Below are positions 36,274 to 45,405 of a stretch of DNA of 64,000 bases, in pieces; the first letter of the stretch is position 1; each line of letters begins with the position of its first letter. The notes under the pieces were generated by a model. It did not search any database, had not been told where the DNA came from, and worked only from the letters and a program-made list of their open reading frames with translations. The DNA is from Candidatus Omnitrophota bacterium (GTDB taxonomy: Bacteria; Omnitrophota; Omnitrophia; Omnitrophales; Aquincolibacteriaceae), in the NCBI GenBank assembly GCA_903820505.1, contig CAIJHQ010000053.1, positions 50,962-114,961 of the forward strand, written 5' to 3'. The translations under genes were made by a program, and so were the position numbers.

Positions 36274-36626
36274 TTTTGAATCAGCCGAATTTAACCACTA
36301 AATGCAACGTTCGGCTTTGTAGACTTCTGTCGGGGGTTAGATGTTTTAGGCATTTCATCGGACGTTGGTTAAGCCAGTATTCGAGGGCACGAGTACGGCC
36401 CTTTGAGATTCTAGAAAAACCGGTTTATTTTTGGAAAAAGCATCTTACAACGCCAATCCGGTTCTCGACACTGCCGCGGCCCCAACTGCTATAAGGCTTG
36501 CAGAAATAGGAACGAGCGGCAAGGACACGGGAAGATTTTAATTCTTTAGTCACGCAAATGTTTGGTTCTTCAGATAACCTAAGTAGCGGGAGAAAATTAT
36601 GCGTAGCTCTAGTAATGCGGTAGGTT
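36274..36626. other. 353-base gap before miaB
   Basis: A 72-codon open frame (36276-36494) has no ribosome binding site and no protein-like pattern, so it is not called. No RNA or repeat recognised. Composition shifts back towards the GC-rich average through this gap, consistent with the edge of a transferred patch. Confidence 0.4.
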
Positions 36627-38003
36627 ATGAATAAATCAAGGAAAGTGTGCATGCGCACGTTCGGATGCCAAATGAATTCATACGATAGCCAGCTCGCGGC
36701 CGGGATCCTGGAACATGAAGGGTTTGAGGTGATCGCGGAGTCGGAGGACACCGAGGGTTGCGTTGACGCCATGGGCAACCCGATGTTCTCGCGCGGGGCC
36801 GATATCGTTCTCATGAACACGTGTTCGGTGCGGGACCATGCCGAGGAACGGGTTTGGGGCCGCCTCGGGATGCTTGGAAAAGAGAAAAAGGAAAATCCGG
36901 ATCTCATCATCGGCCTCATGGGTTGCATGGTCGAGGAACACCGCGAAAAACTCTTCAAACGATTTCCCCAGCTGGACCTCATGATCGGAACCCGCAACAT
37001 CAAGGAACTTCCGAAGCTTCTCCGTCAGGTCCAGGCCACGCGGAAGCAGGTCGCGCAGATCAAGCAGGACGGCATTTCGATCGAATACAGCGACCATACC
37101 AAGCACGACACTAACGGTCACGCCTGGCTTCCCATCATGACGGGCTGCGATAAGGTCTGTACATTCTGCATTGTTCCCAGGACGCGGGGGAGTGAGGTTT
37201 CCATGCCCGCCCGGGAGGTTGTTCGCGAAGCGTCACGGTTGGTCGGCAGCGGCGTGAAGTGGATCACGCTTCTCGGGCAGAACGTGAATTCTTACAACGG
37301 AGCCCGGGACGCGGGAGCGGGGACAGGAAGTTTTCCCGAGTTGCTTGAGATGCTGTGCGGCATCGGAGGTCTCAAACGGTTGTCCTTTATGACGTCGCAT
37401 CCGCAAGACGCCACGGAAGAACTTTTCCAGGTGATCGCCCGCAATCCTACGATCAGCCGCCGGTTCCATCTTCCGCTGCAATCCGGCTCCGATAGCGTCC
37501 TCCGACGGATGAAACGTCTCCACACCTATGAAGAGTACAAAGAGAAGATCGACCGTATCCGCGAGCTGGTGCCGGATATCGCGATCACGACTGATATTAT
37601 CACCGGATTTTCATCCGAGACGGCCGAAGACCACCTGGCAACGCTCCGGGCTTTACAGGAGATCCGGTTCGACGGAGCGTTCATTTATAAATATTCCGTG
37701 CGTCCGGGGACGCCTGCTGTGCGGCTTCCGGACGATGTGCCTCCGGCCGTGAAGGCTGAGCGTCACCGGGATCTCTTGACGCTTCACCGGAAGATCCTGA
37801 GCGAGAAGAACCTCGAGTTCCTAGGAAGGACGTTCACGGCGTTTGTGGAGAGCGCCCGCGATGAGAATCCGAGCGAGCAGGTAGGCCGCACGGACCAGGA
37901 CCGTCGGGTGGCGTTCGAATCGGCGGAAGACCGTCGTGGACAATTCGTCCGGCTGGAAGTGACGGGAATACGCCATGAAACCTTCCGCGGGAAACTGGTC
38001 TAG
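36627..38003 (+). CDS. miaB: tRNA-2-methylthio-N6-dimethylallyladenosine synthase
   Basis: 458 residues. Adds the methylthio group to i6A37 of tRNAs. The N-terminal cluster domain has Cys14 (TFGCQMN), Cys66 (NTCSVRDHAEERV) and Cys100 (GLMGC); the radical SAM cluster uses Cys174/178/181 (GCDKVCTFCIVPRTRG). A C-terminal TRAM domain for RNA binding spans about 380-458 (FLGRTFTAFVES ... FVRLEVTGIRHETFRGKLV). A short insertion (about 41-57, TEGCVDAMGNPMF) sits before the second cysteine. NTCSVRDHAEE distinguishes MiaB from RimO and MtaB. Confidence 0.93.
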   Translation: MNKSRKVCMRTFGCQMNSYDSQLAAGILEHEGFEVIAESEDTEGCVDAMGNPMFSRGADIVLMNTCSVRDHAEERVWGRLGMLGKEKKENPDLIIGLMGCMVEEHREKLFKRFPQLDLMIGTRNIKELPKLLRQVQATRKQVAQIKQDGISIEYSDHTKHDTNGHAWLPIMTGCDKVCTFCIVPRTRGSEVSMPAREVVREASRLVGSGVKWITLLGQNVNSYNGARDAGAGTGSFPELLEMLCGIGGLKRLSFMTSHPQDATEELFQVIARNPTISRRFHLPLQSGSDSVLRRMKRLHTYEEYKEKIDRIRELVPDIAITTDIITGFSSETAEDHLATLRALQEIRFDGAFIYKYSVRPGTPAVRLPDDVPPAVKAERHRDLLTLHRKILSEKNLEFLGRTFTAFVESARDENPSEQVGRTDQDRRVAFESAEDRRGQFVRLEVTGIRHETFRGKLV

Positions 38004-38070
38004 TATTGATCCGCGGTCATGATGATCAAACGCTGTATCGCGTATCCCTGATTCATAGCGTCCAGCGGTA

Positions 38071-38895
38071 CTAGTCCCGCTGAAACCTCAGGTGTTCCTT
38101 CAGTGAAATGATCTCAAAGCCCTGCGCCCGGAGGCGGGGAATCTCTCTAGCGAGGACCTCCAGCGTATTTTTCCGGTAATGTCCGATGGAGATCGCGGAG
38201 CCTTTTTCCCGGGCGATCTTTTTCAGTTTTTGGATCTCGGCCTGGATGGCGGTTTTTGAATCGCTATTGTCCAGGAAAATACCCCGCGTGAGTACCGAAA
38301 GTCCGACGGAGCGGCAGATCTCGGGGACGACGGAGTCTTTGGTCGTGTAGCTGTCTAAAAAGAACAAGTGCCTTCGTTTCAGGTCTTTCAGGATAATGCT
38401 CATCATCTCCCGGTCCGTGGTCCCGCGGGAACCCATATGGTTGTTGGCGCCGACGTGGTGCGGGACCGAATTCAGGTCTCGGGCGAGCATTTCCAGGACG
38501 GCGTCCCGGGTCATGGTGCCGACGAGGAGCCCCCGGCCGGGGACCATGTCCTGGACGGTATCCAGAGGCATGTGCAAAATGACCTCGGCATGCGTTTTCT
38601 CGCTCAAATGACCGAAATAACGTGAATAAGGCAAAAGCGGCAGGATCGCGTACGTGACATCGGAGCCCAGTGCCGCGAGCTGGTTCCTGTATTTGTCGTG
38701 AAAACCGATGTCATCGATGACAAAAGTGATCTTCGGAGCGCCGGGGATGAGTTCGGTCCGTTTGCCCCAAGAGCGGGGAGGATGTTTGTAACACCAGAAG
38801 CCGCCGGCAATGAACAGCACCAATACGGCGAACGTGACAAGTCTCCGTTTTTGTTTGCGGGTCAATCTGAATTTGAAAAACCTTTTTCGGCTCAT
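38071..38895 (-). CDS. divergent polysaccharide deacetylase family protein (YibQ type)
   Basis: 274 residues from ATG 38895 (MSRKRFFKFRLTRKQKRR), an N-in membrane anchor (about 20-38) then a periplasmic domain; a longer frame upstream is less likely. ITFVIDDIGFHDKY, VTYAILPLLPYS, EVILHMPLD and ANNHMGSRGTTDREMM match the Polysacc_deac_2 family. The catalytic-like acidic and His residues of NodB folds are partly kept. E. coli YibQ lies with EnvC, so a cell-wall role is possible; the substrate is unknown. Convergent with miaB. Confidence 0.85.
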   Translation of the reverse strand: MSRKRFFKFRLTRKQKRRLVTFAVLVLFIAGGFWCYKHPPRSWGKRTELIPGAPKITFVIDDIGFHDKYRNQLAALGSDVTYAILPLLPYSRYFGHLSEKTHAEVILHMPLDTVQDMVPGRGLLVGTMTRDAVLEMLARDLNSVPHHVGANNHMGSRGTTDREMMSIILKDLKRRHLFFLDSYTTKDSVVPEICRSVGLSVLTRGIFLDNSDSKTAIQAEIQKLKKIAREKGSAISIGHYRKNTLEVLAREIPRLRAQGFEIISLKEHLRFQRD

Positions 38896-39024
38896 GGGAG
38901 AGTCCTTTATATCACAAAAACGGCAAAAACACGCGTGAGTTAATGCGGCGATGCGTATTTTAGAGTGTTGCAAGTCGCATTTCGCCTTGATAGGATAAAG
39001 CCTCACAAACGGAAGCCCTCATCC

Positions 39025-39579
39025 ATGGATGTCAGTAAGGAAGCTTTTTCAAAACACGCCAAGGGGATGCTCGATCTTGTCCTTGACGCGACCGGACACG
39101 ACCTGGTCTATCAGGAACTCTGCCGCCGGGAACCGCGCCTCAAGAAAGTATCCTTCGAAGGATTTTGCGCCGAATACCTTCCCGCGAAGCTTGCGCTGGG
39201 ATGCGTGAACTGGGTCGGCTGCTGCGCAGTCCACAAGATAGCGGACAAGGAGATCAGGAACCTTTTTTTCCGGGAGGTCATGAGCCTGTTCCAATCACCG
39301 CGGACGCTGGAGAACGCCACCCGCTTCAGCGAAAGCCTTTACGCCTCGAACGCCGACAAGGAGAGTCCTCCGGCGATCGGGGTGCTCGTGCATCTTTTTC
39401 ATAAATTAAATCTCGAAGCTGTCGTTAAACCCATGGATAACGAGGAAGCGCTTCATTCGGCTTTTTATTTTATGACGGAGGTCAACGAGGCCCTCAAGAC
39501 GGTTTTTGAGAACCATTTCGACGAAATTTATTCCGCCAACGATAATTTTGCGTCCGGAGACGCTCCGAAAAAGGTTTAG
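39025..39579 (+). CDS. conserved hypothetical protein, 184 residues
   Basis: ATG 39025 (MDVSKEAFSKHAKGML) with GGAAG nine bases upstream. Mostly helical by appearance, with several cysteines (LCRR, GFCAEYL, GCVNWVGCCAVHK) and no signal or membrane segment. I do not recognise a family. The stop is three bases before the oligoribonuclease start, so the two genes are almost certainly co-translated; a link to small-RNA or dinucleotide turnover is only suggested by that. Confidence 0.7.
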   Translation: MDVSKEAFSKHAKGMLDLVLDATGHDLVYQELCRREPRLKKVSFEGFCAEYLPAKLALGCVNWVGCCAVHKIADKEIRNLFFREVMSLFQSPRTLENATRFSESLYASNADKESPPAIGVLVHLFHKLNLEAVVKPMDNEEALHSAFYFMTEVNEALKTVFENHFDEIYSANDNFASGDAPKKV

Positions 39580-39582
39580 GGT

Positions 39583-40134
39583 ATGACGTCAAAGATCCAT
39601 CGTAACAATATGGTCTGGATCGATATGGAGATGACGGGGCTCGATCCCGAAAAGGAAAGGATTATCGAGATCGCATCCGTGATCACGGACGGGAACTTGA
39701 ACGTTCTCGCGGAGGGACCGGACCTGGTGATCCACCAACCCGCCGCAGTCCTCAAAGGCATGGATGAATGGAATCAGAAGCATCACGCGAAGTCCGGTCT
39801 GATCGAGGCGGTCAAAGCATCCTCCATGACGGTCAAGCGGGCCGAGGAGCTGACGCTAGAGATCGTCAAGGAATTCTGTAATCCAAAAAAGGCGCCGCTT
39901 TGCGGGAACAGCATTCACCATGACCGCCGTTTTCTCGCGCGCTACATGCCTAAGCTTGAGGCGTACCTCCACTACCGGCATGTGGACGTGAGCACGCTCA
40001 AGGCTCTTGTGGCTCGGTGGTATCCTAAAGACAAGGAAAAGACCCCGCCGAAAGCGAAGACGCACCGTGCTTTGGCGGATATTATAGAGTCCATCGAAGA
40101 ACTGAAGTTTTACAGGGAGCGTTACTTTAAATAA
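39583..40134 (+). CDS. orn: oligoribonuclease
   Basis: 183 residues. A 3'-5' exonuclease of the DEDDh class that degrades the last two- to five-nucleotide RNA pieces, including pGpG. Exo I is [12 protein letters not shown] (Asp14, Glu16), exo II is [20 protein letters not shown] and exo III is [19 protein letters not shown]. Full length and typical spacing. It directly follows the hypothetical gene with a three-base gap. Confidence 0.95.
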   Translation: MTSKIHRNNMVWIDMEMTGLDPEKERIIEIASVITDGNLNVLAEGPDLVIHQPAAVLKGMDEWNQKHHAKSGLIEAVKASSMTVKRAEELTLEIVKEFCNPKKAPLCGNSIHHDRRFLARYMPKLEAYLHYRHVDVSTLKALVARWYPKDKEKTPPKAKTHRALADIIESIEELKFYRERYFK

Positions 40135-40169
40135 GTAAAGGGCATCAAACATAACATAAGGGGGAGCAA

Positions 40170-40541
40170 ATGAAGAATATCGTTGTCGCGTCGATCATCG
40201 GGGTCGCCATGATCGCCTCGTCGTTTCTCGTCAAAAGCGGTTTTGAGCATTCCAGACCGCAGAGGCCGTTGGAAGACTATTCGCTCTACGGGTATGAAGG
40301 GGTCTTGTACCGTCTGAACAGCGTGAACGGCCGCATCGATGTGCTTGTTCCGAGCAACGAAGCCGCGCTTCTTTTCCCGGTCGGGCAGATCCAATTACCG
40401 CGTCCTGATGAGAAATTGACGACAAAACAAAAAGAAAGTCTTTCGCAGAATATCAGGACGCTTTCGCAGTACATCCAGGGAGAACGGATGCGGAGCCTCG
40501 GCTTGAAATTGGAAGCTGCCTCGGTAAGGGAAAATAAGTAG
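40170..40541 (+). CDS. small membrane-anchored hypothetical protein
   Basis: 123 residues with a GGGGGAGC ribosome site. An N-terminal hydrophobic segment (about 4-22) is either a signal peptide or an anchor, followed by a polar region (LEDYSLYGYEGVLYRLNSVNGRIDVLVPS in two overlapping strands) and a helical tail. The middle looks like a short beta element of the kind found in proteins that bind sugars or peptides, but no family is recognised. Confidence 0.65.
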   Translation: MKNIVVASIIGVAMIASSFLVKSGFEHSRPQRPLEDYSLYGYEGVLYRLNSVNGRIDVLVPSNEAALLFPVGQIQLPRPDEKLTTKQKESLSQNIRTLSQYIQGERMRSLGLKLEAASVRENK

Positions 40542-40607
40542 TCGCGGCGGTCGGATCCGAAGTTCTATTATTGCGGACTCCCTGATTTTTGGGAGAGGAA
40601 GTCTCAG

Positions 40608-41489
40608 ATGACTCGGAAAGCAGCGCAGAATATTGTCGCTCTCGTGTATGACTTTGACGGGACGCTTTCGCCCGGCAACATGCAGGAAGAGACGATCTTC
40701 AAAGCGTACGGGATCGATAAGAGGAAGTTCTGGGCGAAATCTCAGGCGCTCGTTCACAGACGCGGCTACGAACAGACCCTGGCCTATCTGAGACTTTTGA
40801 TCGATGATCCGGTTTTTAAAAGAAAACCTCTTCGGAAGGCATACCTCAAAAAGCTCGCCCGGAATGTTCTGTATTACCCGGGCGTAGCTGAGGGGTATTT
40901 CGATCAGCTCGGGCATTTCATGGAGGCGATCCCCGAGGTCGCGGAATGCGGTATCAAGCTCGAGCACTATATCATCTCCAGCGGCCTTAAGGAGATCCTG
41001 GACGGAACGAGCATCCGGAAGTATTTCAAGCAGGTCTATGCCTGCGAATATGATTTTAAAGGCGGCCGTCCCGTTTTTCCGAAGCTGGTCATTAATGATA
41101 CCAACAAAACGCAGTTCCTCTTCCGCATCAATAAAGGCAAGTTCAAATTGAGCGAAAGCATCAATCAACACATGCCGGAGGAAGGACGGCGCATTCCGTT
41201 CCGCAATATGGTCTATATCGGGGACGGGATCACGGATGTTCCATCCATGACCGTGATGCACAAGAGCGGCGGGAACGCCATTGCGGTGTACGATCCGTCC
41301 CGACGCGTTCCGCGGGAAGTTAAGGAGATGGTCGCCGAGAAACGGGCCGAACATTTCGCGCCGGCGGATTTCCGGCCGGACAAGCTCCTGGTGAAGATCC
41401 TCCACCGGACGCTCAAGAAGATCATCTATTCTATCGCGTACCGTTCGTCGTCGGACCGCTCGTCGGATTGGGTCCGGCGGCACATGTAA
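40608..41489 (+). CDS. HAD-superfamily phosphatase (phosphoserine phosphatase-like)
   Basis: 293 residues. Motif I is VYDFDGTLSPG (nucleophile and acid Asp pair), motif II is IISSGLKEIL, the Lys of motif III is probably in the RPVFPKLV region and motif IV is MVYIGDGITDVPSM. A helical cap domain (about 30-110) suggests subclass I. Likely a cytosolic phosphomonoesterase; the substrate is not predictable, and the length is longer than SerB-type proteins. Convergent with the Dus gene. Confidence 0.82.
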   Translation: MTRKAAQNIVALVYDFDGTLSPGNMQEETIFKAYGIDKRKFWAKSQALVHRRGYEQTLAYLRLLIDDPVFKRKPLRKAYLKKLARNVLYYPGVAEGYFDQLGHFMEAIPEVAECGIKLEHYIISSGLKEILDGTSIRKYFKQVYACEYDFKGGRPVFPKLVINDTNKTQFLFRINKGKFKLSESINQHMPEEGRRIPFRNMVYIGDGITDVPSMTVMHKSGGNAIAVYDPSRRVPREVKEMVAEKRAEHFAPADFRPDKLLVKILHRTLKKIIYSIAYRSSSDRSSDWVRRHM

Positions 41490-41522
41490 ATCCTGCCGTC
41501 TCCGGAATTTCGGGTTGTCCGG

Positions 41523-42494
41523 TCAGCCGTTCGTTTCCTTGTAATCACGGATCAGGCCGAGCATTTCTTTCAGGGTGTTCGCGCGGTTGATCTTTTCCCT
41601 GAACGGTGCGGCGTTCGGACAGCCTTTAAAATACCAGCAGGTGATCTTTCGAGATTGCAGTACGCCGATCCTCTCTCCCTCATATTTGATCTCGAGGCGG
41701 ACGTGTTTGAGGGCGGTCCGCTTTTTCTCCTCAAACGACGGCAAAAGGGGATTTTTGCCGTCAAGAAGACGGTGGATCCCGTGGTAGAGCCAGGGATTGC
41801 CCAAGGCCCCACGGCCGATCGAAACGCCGTCGCAACCGGTGGTTTCCATCATGCGGAGGGCGTCTTCGGGCGCGAAAATGTCGCCGTTGCCGAACACGGG
41901 GATCCGGAGAGCTTTTTTCACGAGCCGGATGATGTTCCAATCCGCCTTTCCGGTGTAACCTTGAAGGCGCGTGCGGCCGTGGAGCGTGACGGCGGCAAGA
42001 CCGAGATCTTCGGCCATGACAGCGATTCGGAGGGCCTCTTGGCCGCCGGGATCTTCAAAACCGGACCGCATTTTGATCGTGACCGGCGTTCTTTTCACGG
42101 AGCGCATTACCCCTTTGAGGATCTTTTTGGCGGTGTCCGGCCGCTGCAGGAGCGCGGCGCCGGCGCCCATCGCGGTGATCTTCCGGACCGGGCATCCGAA
42201 ATTCAGATCGATGACATCGAATTTCATGGCCTCCAGTATGGCCGCGGCCTTTTCCATGGCGATGGGATCGTGGCCCACGAGCTGCGCGCCCAGAGGGCGG
42301 TCGCCCCGGACCTTCCGGAGCAGCAGGGAGGTTTTCCTGTTGTCGCGGACCAGTGCTTCCGCGGAGATCATTTCCGTGAACGCCAGCTCCAGGCCGTGCT
42401 CCCTGGCGATGAGGCGGAAAGCGATGTCGGTACAGCCGGCCATGGGGGACTGGAGGACAGGTGTTTTCAGGATGAAAGATCTTAACCGGATCAT
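41523..42494 (-). CDS. dus: tRNA-dihydrouridine synthase
   Basis: 323 residues from ATG 42494, preceded by GGAAGG at nine bases; a longer open frame upstream is rejected. An FMN barrel enzyme reducing uridine in the tRNA D-loop. LQSPMAGCTDIAFRLIAREH, TEMISAEALV, GAQLVGHDP, DLNFGCPVRKI (catalytic Cys101), MRSGFEDP and DGVSIGRGALGNPWLY are all seen. Overall closest in pattern to DusB-like enzymes; which D-loop position it modifies cannot be decided. Confidence 0.93.
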   Translation of the reverse strand: MIRLRSFILKTPVLQSPMAGCTDIAFRLIAREHGLELAFTEMISAEALVRDNRKTSLLLRKVRGDRPLGAQLVGHDPIAMEKAAAILEAMKFDVIDLNFGCPVRKITAMGAGAALLQRPDTAKKILKGVMRSVKRTPVTIKMRSGFEDPGGQEALRIAVMAEDLGLAAVTLHGRTRLQGYTGKADWNIIRLVKKALRIPVFGNGDIFAPEDALRMMETTGCDGVSIGRGALGNPWLYHGIHRLLDGKNPLLPSFEEKKRTALKHVRLEIKYEGERIGVLQSRKITCWYFKGCPNAAPFREKINRANTLKEMLGLIRDYKETNG

Positions 42495-42717
42495 GCGATC
42501 ATACCTTCCGAATTTCAGCGATGCGCTGCGAATAACCTGGCCCATCAAAGGCGACAGTTGTTGAGCTTGCCCACTTCGCAGCTCCAGCCCGTTCTTTTTA
42601 GTAAAGCCGAGATGGTTCTGAGACGAAAACAAGGCAACAGTAGAATTTTCCCTGTGTCAGCGTATAATACCCGAAATCACTTTGGACTGAAGAGAAAAAT
42701 CAAAGAAAGGTCCTTTT

Positions 42718-44586
42718 ATGACGACGAGTGACATGAACTTTTCTAATCCTTCCGATGACTGGAGCATTATTCTACAGTCCTACCCGCCGAAGTTGAAAAA
42801 GGAACTGGTCAGGCGCATCAGCGAGATCTTCGACCTCGAAAAAAAGGACGCCGAGCAGGCCATTTCGAATACGCCGCTCATACTTCTGGACAATCTATCC
42901 TTCGGGATGGCCGCGAGGATCAAGAATTTCTTCCAGAAGCTCGGGGCCGTCGTGGAAACGACGAACCATGAAATGATCAAGAAGAACTGTTTCCAGATCC
43001 TCTGGCCGGAGACCCCGGACCTTTCGTTCTTTCTGAAAGAGGAGACCAAATCCGCGTCCAAGGAGGCATCACCGGCGGTCCCAGCAAAGACGTCCAAGGA
43101 ACCGGAGCCTTCCGCGGTGAATCCTCCTGAAGCGCCGGAGAGAGAGGAAGCGCCCAGTGTTATGTCCCAGCAGGCCGGTCAACCGGCCCCGCAAGAACCC
43201 GCGGTGCCCGCGAAAGATGTCGAAGAGCGGGAGAGCCTGGCAAGGGGCCCGGCGGAGCCCGTAATCCCGAAGGCCGATGACGAGTGGGAAAAGAGGGCGC
43301 AGGAACTTTCCAAGAAACTCGAAGGCATTCCTTCGGAGGTCGAAAAAGCAAAAAGAGAGCATGACGCCAAAGTCCGGCAGGGTATGCCGGAAGAAATACC
43401 GGAAAGCGCCGCTTCGGTTTCCGGAGATGCGGACTGGCGTTCAAAGGCCACGCTTCTGAGTGAGCGGGTACGTAATCTCGAGGATGATCTCATCGAATCC
43501 AAGGAATCCTCCGCACAGGAGATCGAGGAGTTGCGTTCGAAGATATCCGCGGGGGAGGACCGCATCCGTGATCTTGAAGCGGACCTGGCGCAGAGGGTCC
43601 GGGATGCCGAGCTGATGGGCCACGAAAAAGAGTCCCTGAACCATCAAGCCGCCAAGGTCGGCGACTTGGCGGGACAACTTGACGCGCTTCGTAATGCCCT
43701 CAATGAAAAAGCAAGTCTTGTCGCCGAACGGGAAAATCGCATCGCGGAACTTCAGGATCAAATGAAATCATGGATGGCGAAGGTCCAAGAAAATGAAAGG
43801 ATCCTCGGAGAAAGAGACGGGAGCCTCGCCGCTCTGCAGGGCCAGATGAAGGACTGGACGCACAGAGCGCAAGCGGCCGAGGGCGCTCTCGCGGAACTTC
43901 AGGATCAAATGAAAATGTGGACGGCGAAGGTCCAGGAAAATGAGAGGGCCCTCGCGGAAAAAGATGGGAGTCTCACTGCTTTGCAGGAGCAGGTGAGGGA
44001 CTGGACGAATAGAGCTCAATCTGCCGAGGGCACCCTCGGGGAAAAGAACCAGGCCCTGGAGGCCGTTCAAAACGAGCTCAATGCGATGCGAGAGCGTGAA
44101 AGGGAGTTGCTTCAAAGAGCTGATTCGCTCCAGCGTTCCGTGCAAGCGATGGAAGAAGACATCCGGACGCGGGACGAGGCGCTCAAAGCCCGGGACGGGA
44201 TCTTGGCCGCTTTTGAGAACCGGGTTACGGAACTTGCGACAACAGTCCGCGAATTCGAGCCGATCCGCGCGGAACACGCGCAACTCGTTCAGGAACTCGG
44301 GACGATCCGCAAGGAGTATGAGACGAAGATCGCCGAGATGGAGGTCCGATTCGCGAAGACCGAGGACGATCACCGCCGTTATCGCAGCCGGGCGGACAGA
44401 AAGATCGCGGCGGCCACCCGGGAACTGGGGGAATGGGTGCGCGGGGTCGACGCCTTGCGCCAAGGGCTCCAGAAATTGGTCGTGTTCCTGGGGAGCGAGT
44501 CCGCAGTGCCTCTTACCGACAAAAAGACTGTCGTGCGTTCACCGTTGAATCGCGCGCCGGAACCGAACGATAGAGGACAATCCTGA
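42718..44586 (+). CDS. long coiled-coil protein with N-terminal L7/L12-like domain
   Basis: 622 residues. Residues about 10-75 (WSIILQSYPPKLKKELVRRI ... FFQKLGAVVETT) resemble the ribosomal L7/L12 C-terminal fold used as a protein-interaction module. A Pro/Ala/Glu-rich linker (about 105-190) follows, then coiled coil from about 190 to 590, with two 49-residue tandem repeats (343-391 and 392-440) rich in Gln, Met and Trp. No signal peptide, so probably a cytosolic scaffold. A TATAAT at 42663-42668 may be its -10 element. Function unknown. Confidence 0.75.
   Translation: MTTSDMNFSNPSDDWSIILQSYPPKLKKELVRRISEIFDLEKKDAEQAISNTPLILLDNLSFGMAARIKNFFQKLGAVVETTNHEMIKKNCFQILWPETPDLSFFLKEETKSASKEASPAVPAKTSKEPEPSAVNPPEAPEREEAPSVMSQQAGQPAPQEPAVPAKDVEERESLARGPAEPVIPKADDEWEKRAQELSKKLEGIPSEVEKAKREHDAKVRQGMPEEIPESAASVSGDADWRSKATLLSERVRNLEDDLIESKESSAQEIEELRSKISAGEDRIRDLEADLAQRVRDAELMGHEKESLNHQAAKVGDLAGQLDALRNALNEKASLVAERENRIAELQDQMKSWMAKVQENERILGERDGSLAALQGQMKDWTHRAQAAEGALAELQDQMKMWTAKVQENERALAEKDGSLTALQEQVRDWTNRAQSAEGTLGEKNQALEAVQNELNAMRERERELLQRADSLQRSVQAMEEDIRTRDEALKARDGILAAFENRVTELATTVREFEPIRAEHAQLVQELGTIRKEYETKIAEMEVRFAKTEDDHRRYRSRADRKIAAATRELGEWVRGVDALRQGLQKLVVFLGSESAVPLTDKKTVVRSPLNRAPEPNDRGQS
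43744..44037 (+). repeat. two tandem 147-bp coding repeats (49 residues each)
   Basis: Copy 1 at 43744-43890 and copy 2 at 43891-44037 keep ELQDQMK, VQENER, DGSL and EG at the same positions. Exact 147-bp spacing and in-frame copies show unequal duplication inside the coiled coil. Confidence 0.85.
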
Positions 44587-44595
44587 CCGGTTGCG

Positions 44596-45264
44596 ATGCG
44601 TCCCGTCACCCGCGAGGAAATGCAGCGGTTGGACCGGATGGCCATCGAGGTCTATTCCATTCCCGCCATTCGCCTGATGGAGAATGCCGGCGTTGCGGCT
44701 TGTGACGTTCTCTGCCGCGAGTTCCCGCGAGGCGATGCCGCTGTTTTTGTCGGGAAGGGGAATAACGGCGGGGACGGGCTCGTTGTCGCGCGGCATTTGG
44801 CCGGGCGGGGCTATAAGGTCCGGGTGATCCTTCTGGAAGATCCGCTCGATCTCAAATCGGATCCAAGTGCTAATTACAAGATCCTCGAACGAATGAAAGC
44901 TCCCGTTCTTTTGGCCGATGAATATACGCAAGAAAATGAGTTCAGAGACCACTGCCGCCAAGCCGGGACCATTGTGGACGCCATTTTTGGGATCGGGATG
45001 CATGGGCCGGTGCGCGGAAGATTTGAAAAGGCGATCCGCGCGATCAATCAAAGCGGAAAACCGGTCGTGAGCATTGATATTCCCTCGGGCCTCGACGCGG
45101 ACACCGGTGAGGTTTACGAGGTGGCCGTGAAGGCAGCCGTGACCGTGGCCCTGGCAGCTTCGAAGCAAGGTTTTTTCAAGGCGGAGGGGCCGACACATAC
45201 CGGAAAGATCGAGATAGTGGACATCGGGATCCCCCGCGAATTGATGGTGCCTTTCCTGGACTAA
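44596..45264 (+). CDS. nnrE: NAD(P)H-hydrate epimerase
   Basis: 222 residues, the stand-alone N-terminal (YjeF_N) domain. It interconverts R and S forms of damaged NAD(P)H hydrate so that the partner dehydratase can repair both. MRPVTREEMQRLDRMAIE, VGKGNNGGDGLVVARHL, DAIFGIGMHGPVRG and VSIDIPSGLDADTG are diagnostic. In many bacteria it is fused to the dehydratase NnrD; here the second half is missing and must be encoded elsewhere. It starts nine bases after the coiled-coil gene's stop. Confidence 0.93.
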   Translation: MRPVTREEMQRLDRMAIEVYSIPAIRLMENAGVAACDVLCREFPRGDAAVFVGKGNNGGDGLVVARHLAGRGYKVRVILLEDPLDLKSDPSANYKILERMKAPVLLADEYTQENEFRDHCRQAGTIVDAIFGIGMHGPVRGRFEKAIRAINQSGKPVVSIDIPSGLDADTGEVYEVAVKAAVTVALAASKQGFFKAEGPTHTGKIEIVDIGIPRELMVPFLD

Positions 45265-45326
45265 CGCCAGCGTTCATAAAGAGTTATGATTTTGAGCATC
45301 CTGATGTTTCCGGCAAGCCTTGAGGC

Positions 45327-45355
45327 TTGACACTCCGGGTGCTTTCTGATAGAAA
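45327..45355 (+). promoter_or_regulatory. candidate sigma-70 promoter for lipA
   Basis: Perfect TTGACA (45327-45332), 17 bases, TAGAAA (45350-45355) in the gap between nnrE and lipA; about 50 bases before the start codon. Confidence 0.5.
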
Positions 45356-45405
45356 CACACATTCTGTTCGGCGAAGGTCACGGTAAATCTCTAAGAGGAT
45401 GTTTC

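Noticed and set aside
36276..36494. 72-codon plus-strand frame before miaB
   Set aside because: No ribosome site, odd composition and no signal of a fold.
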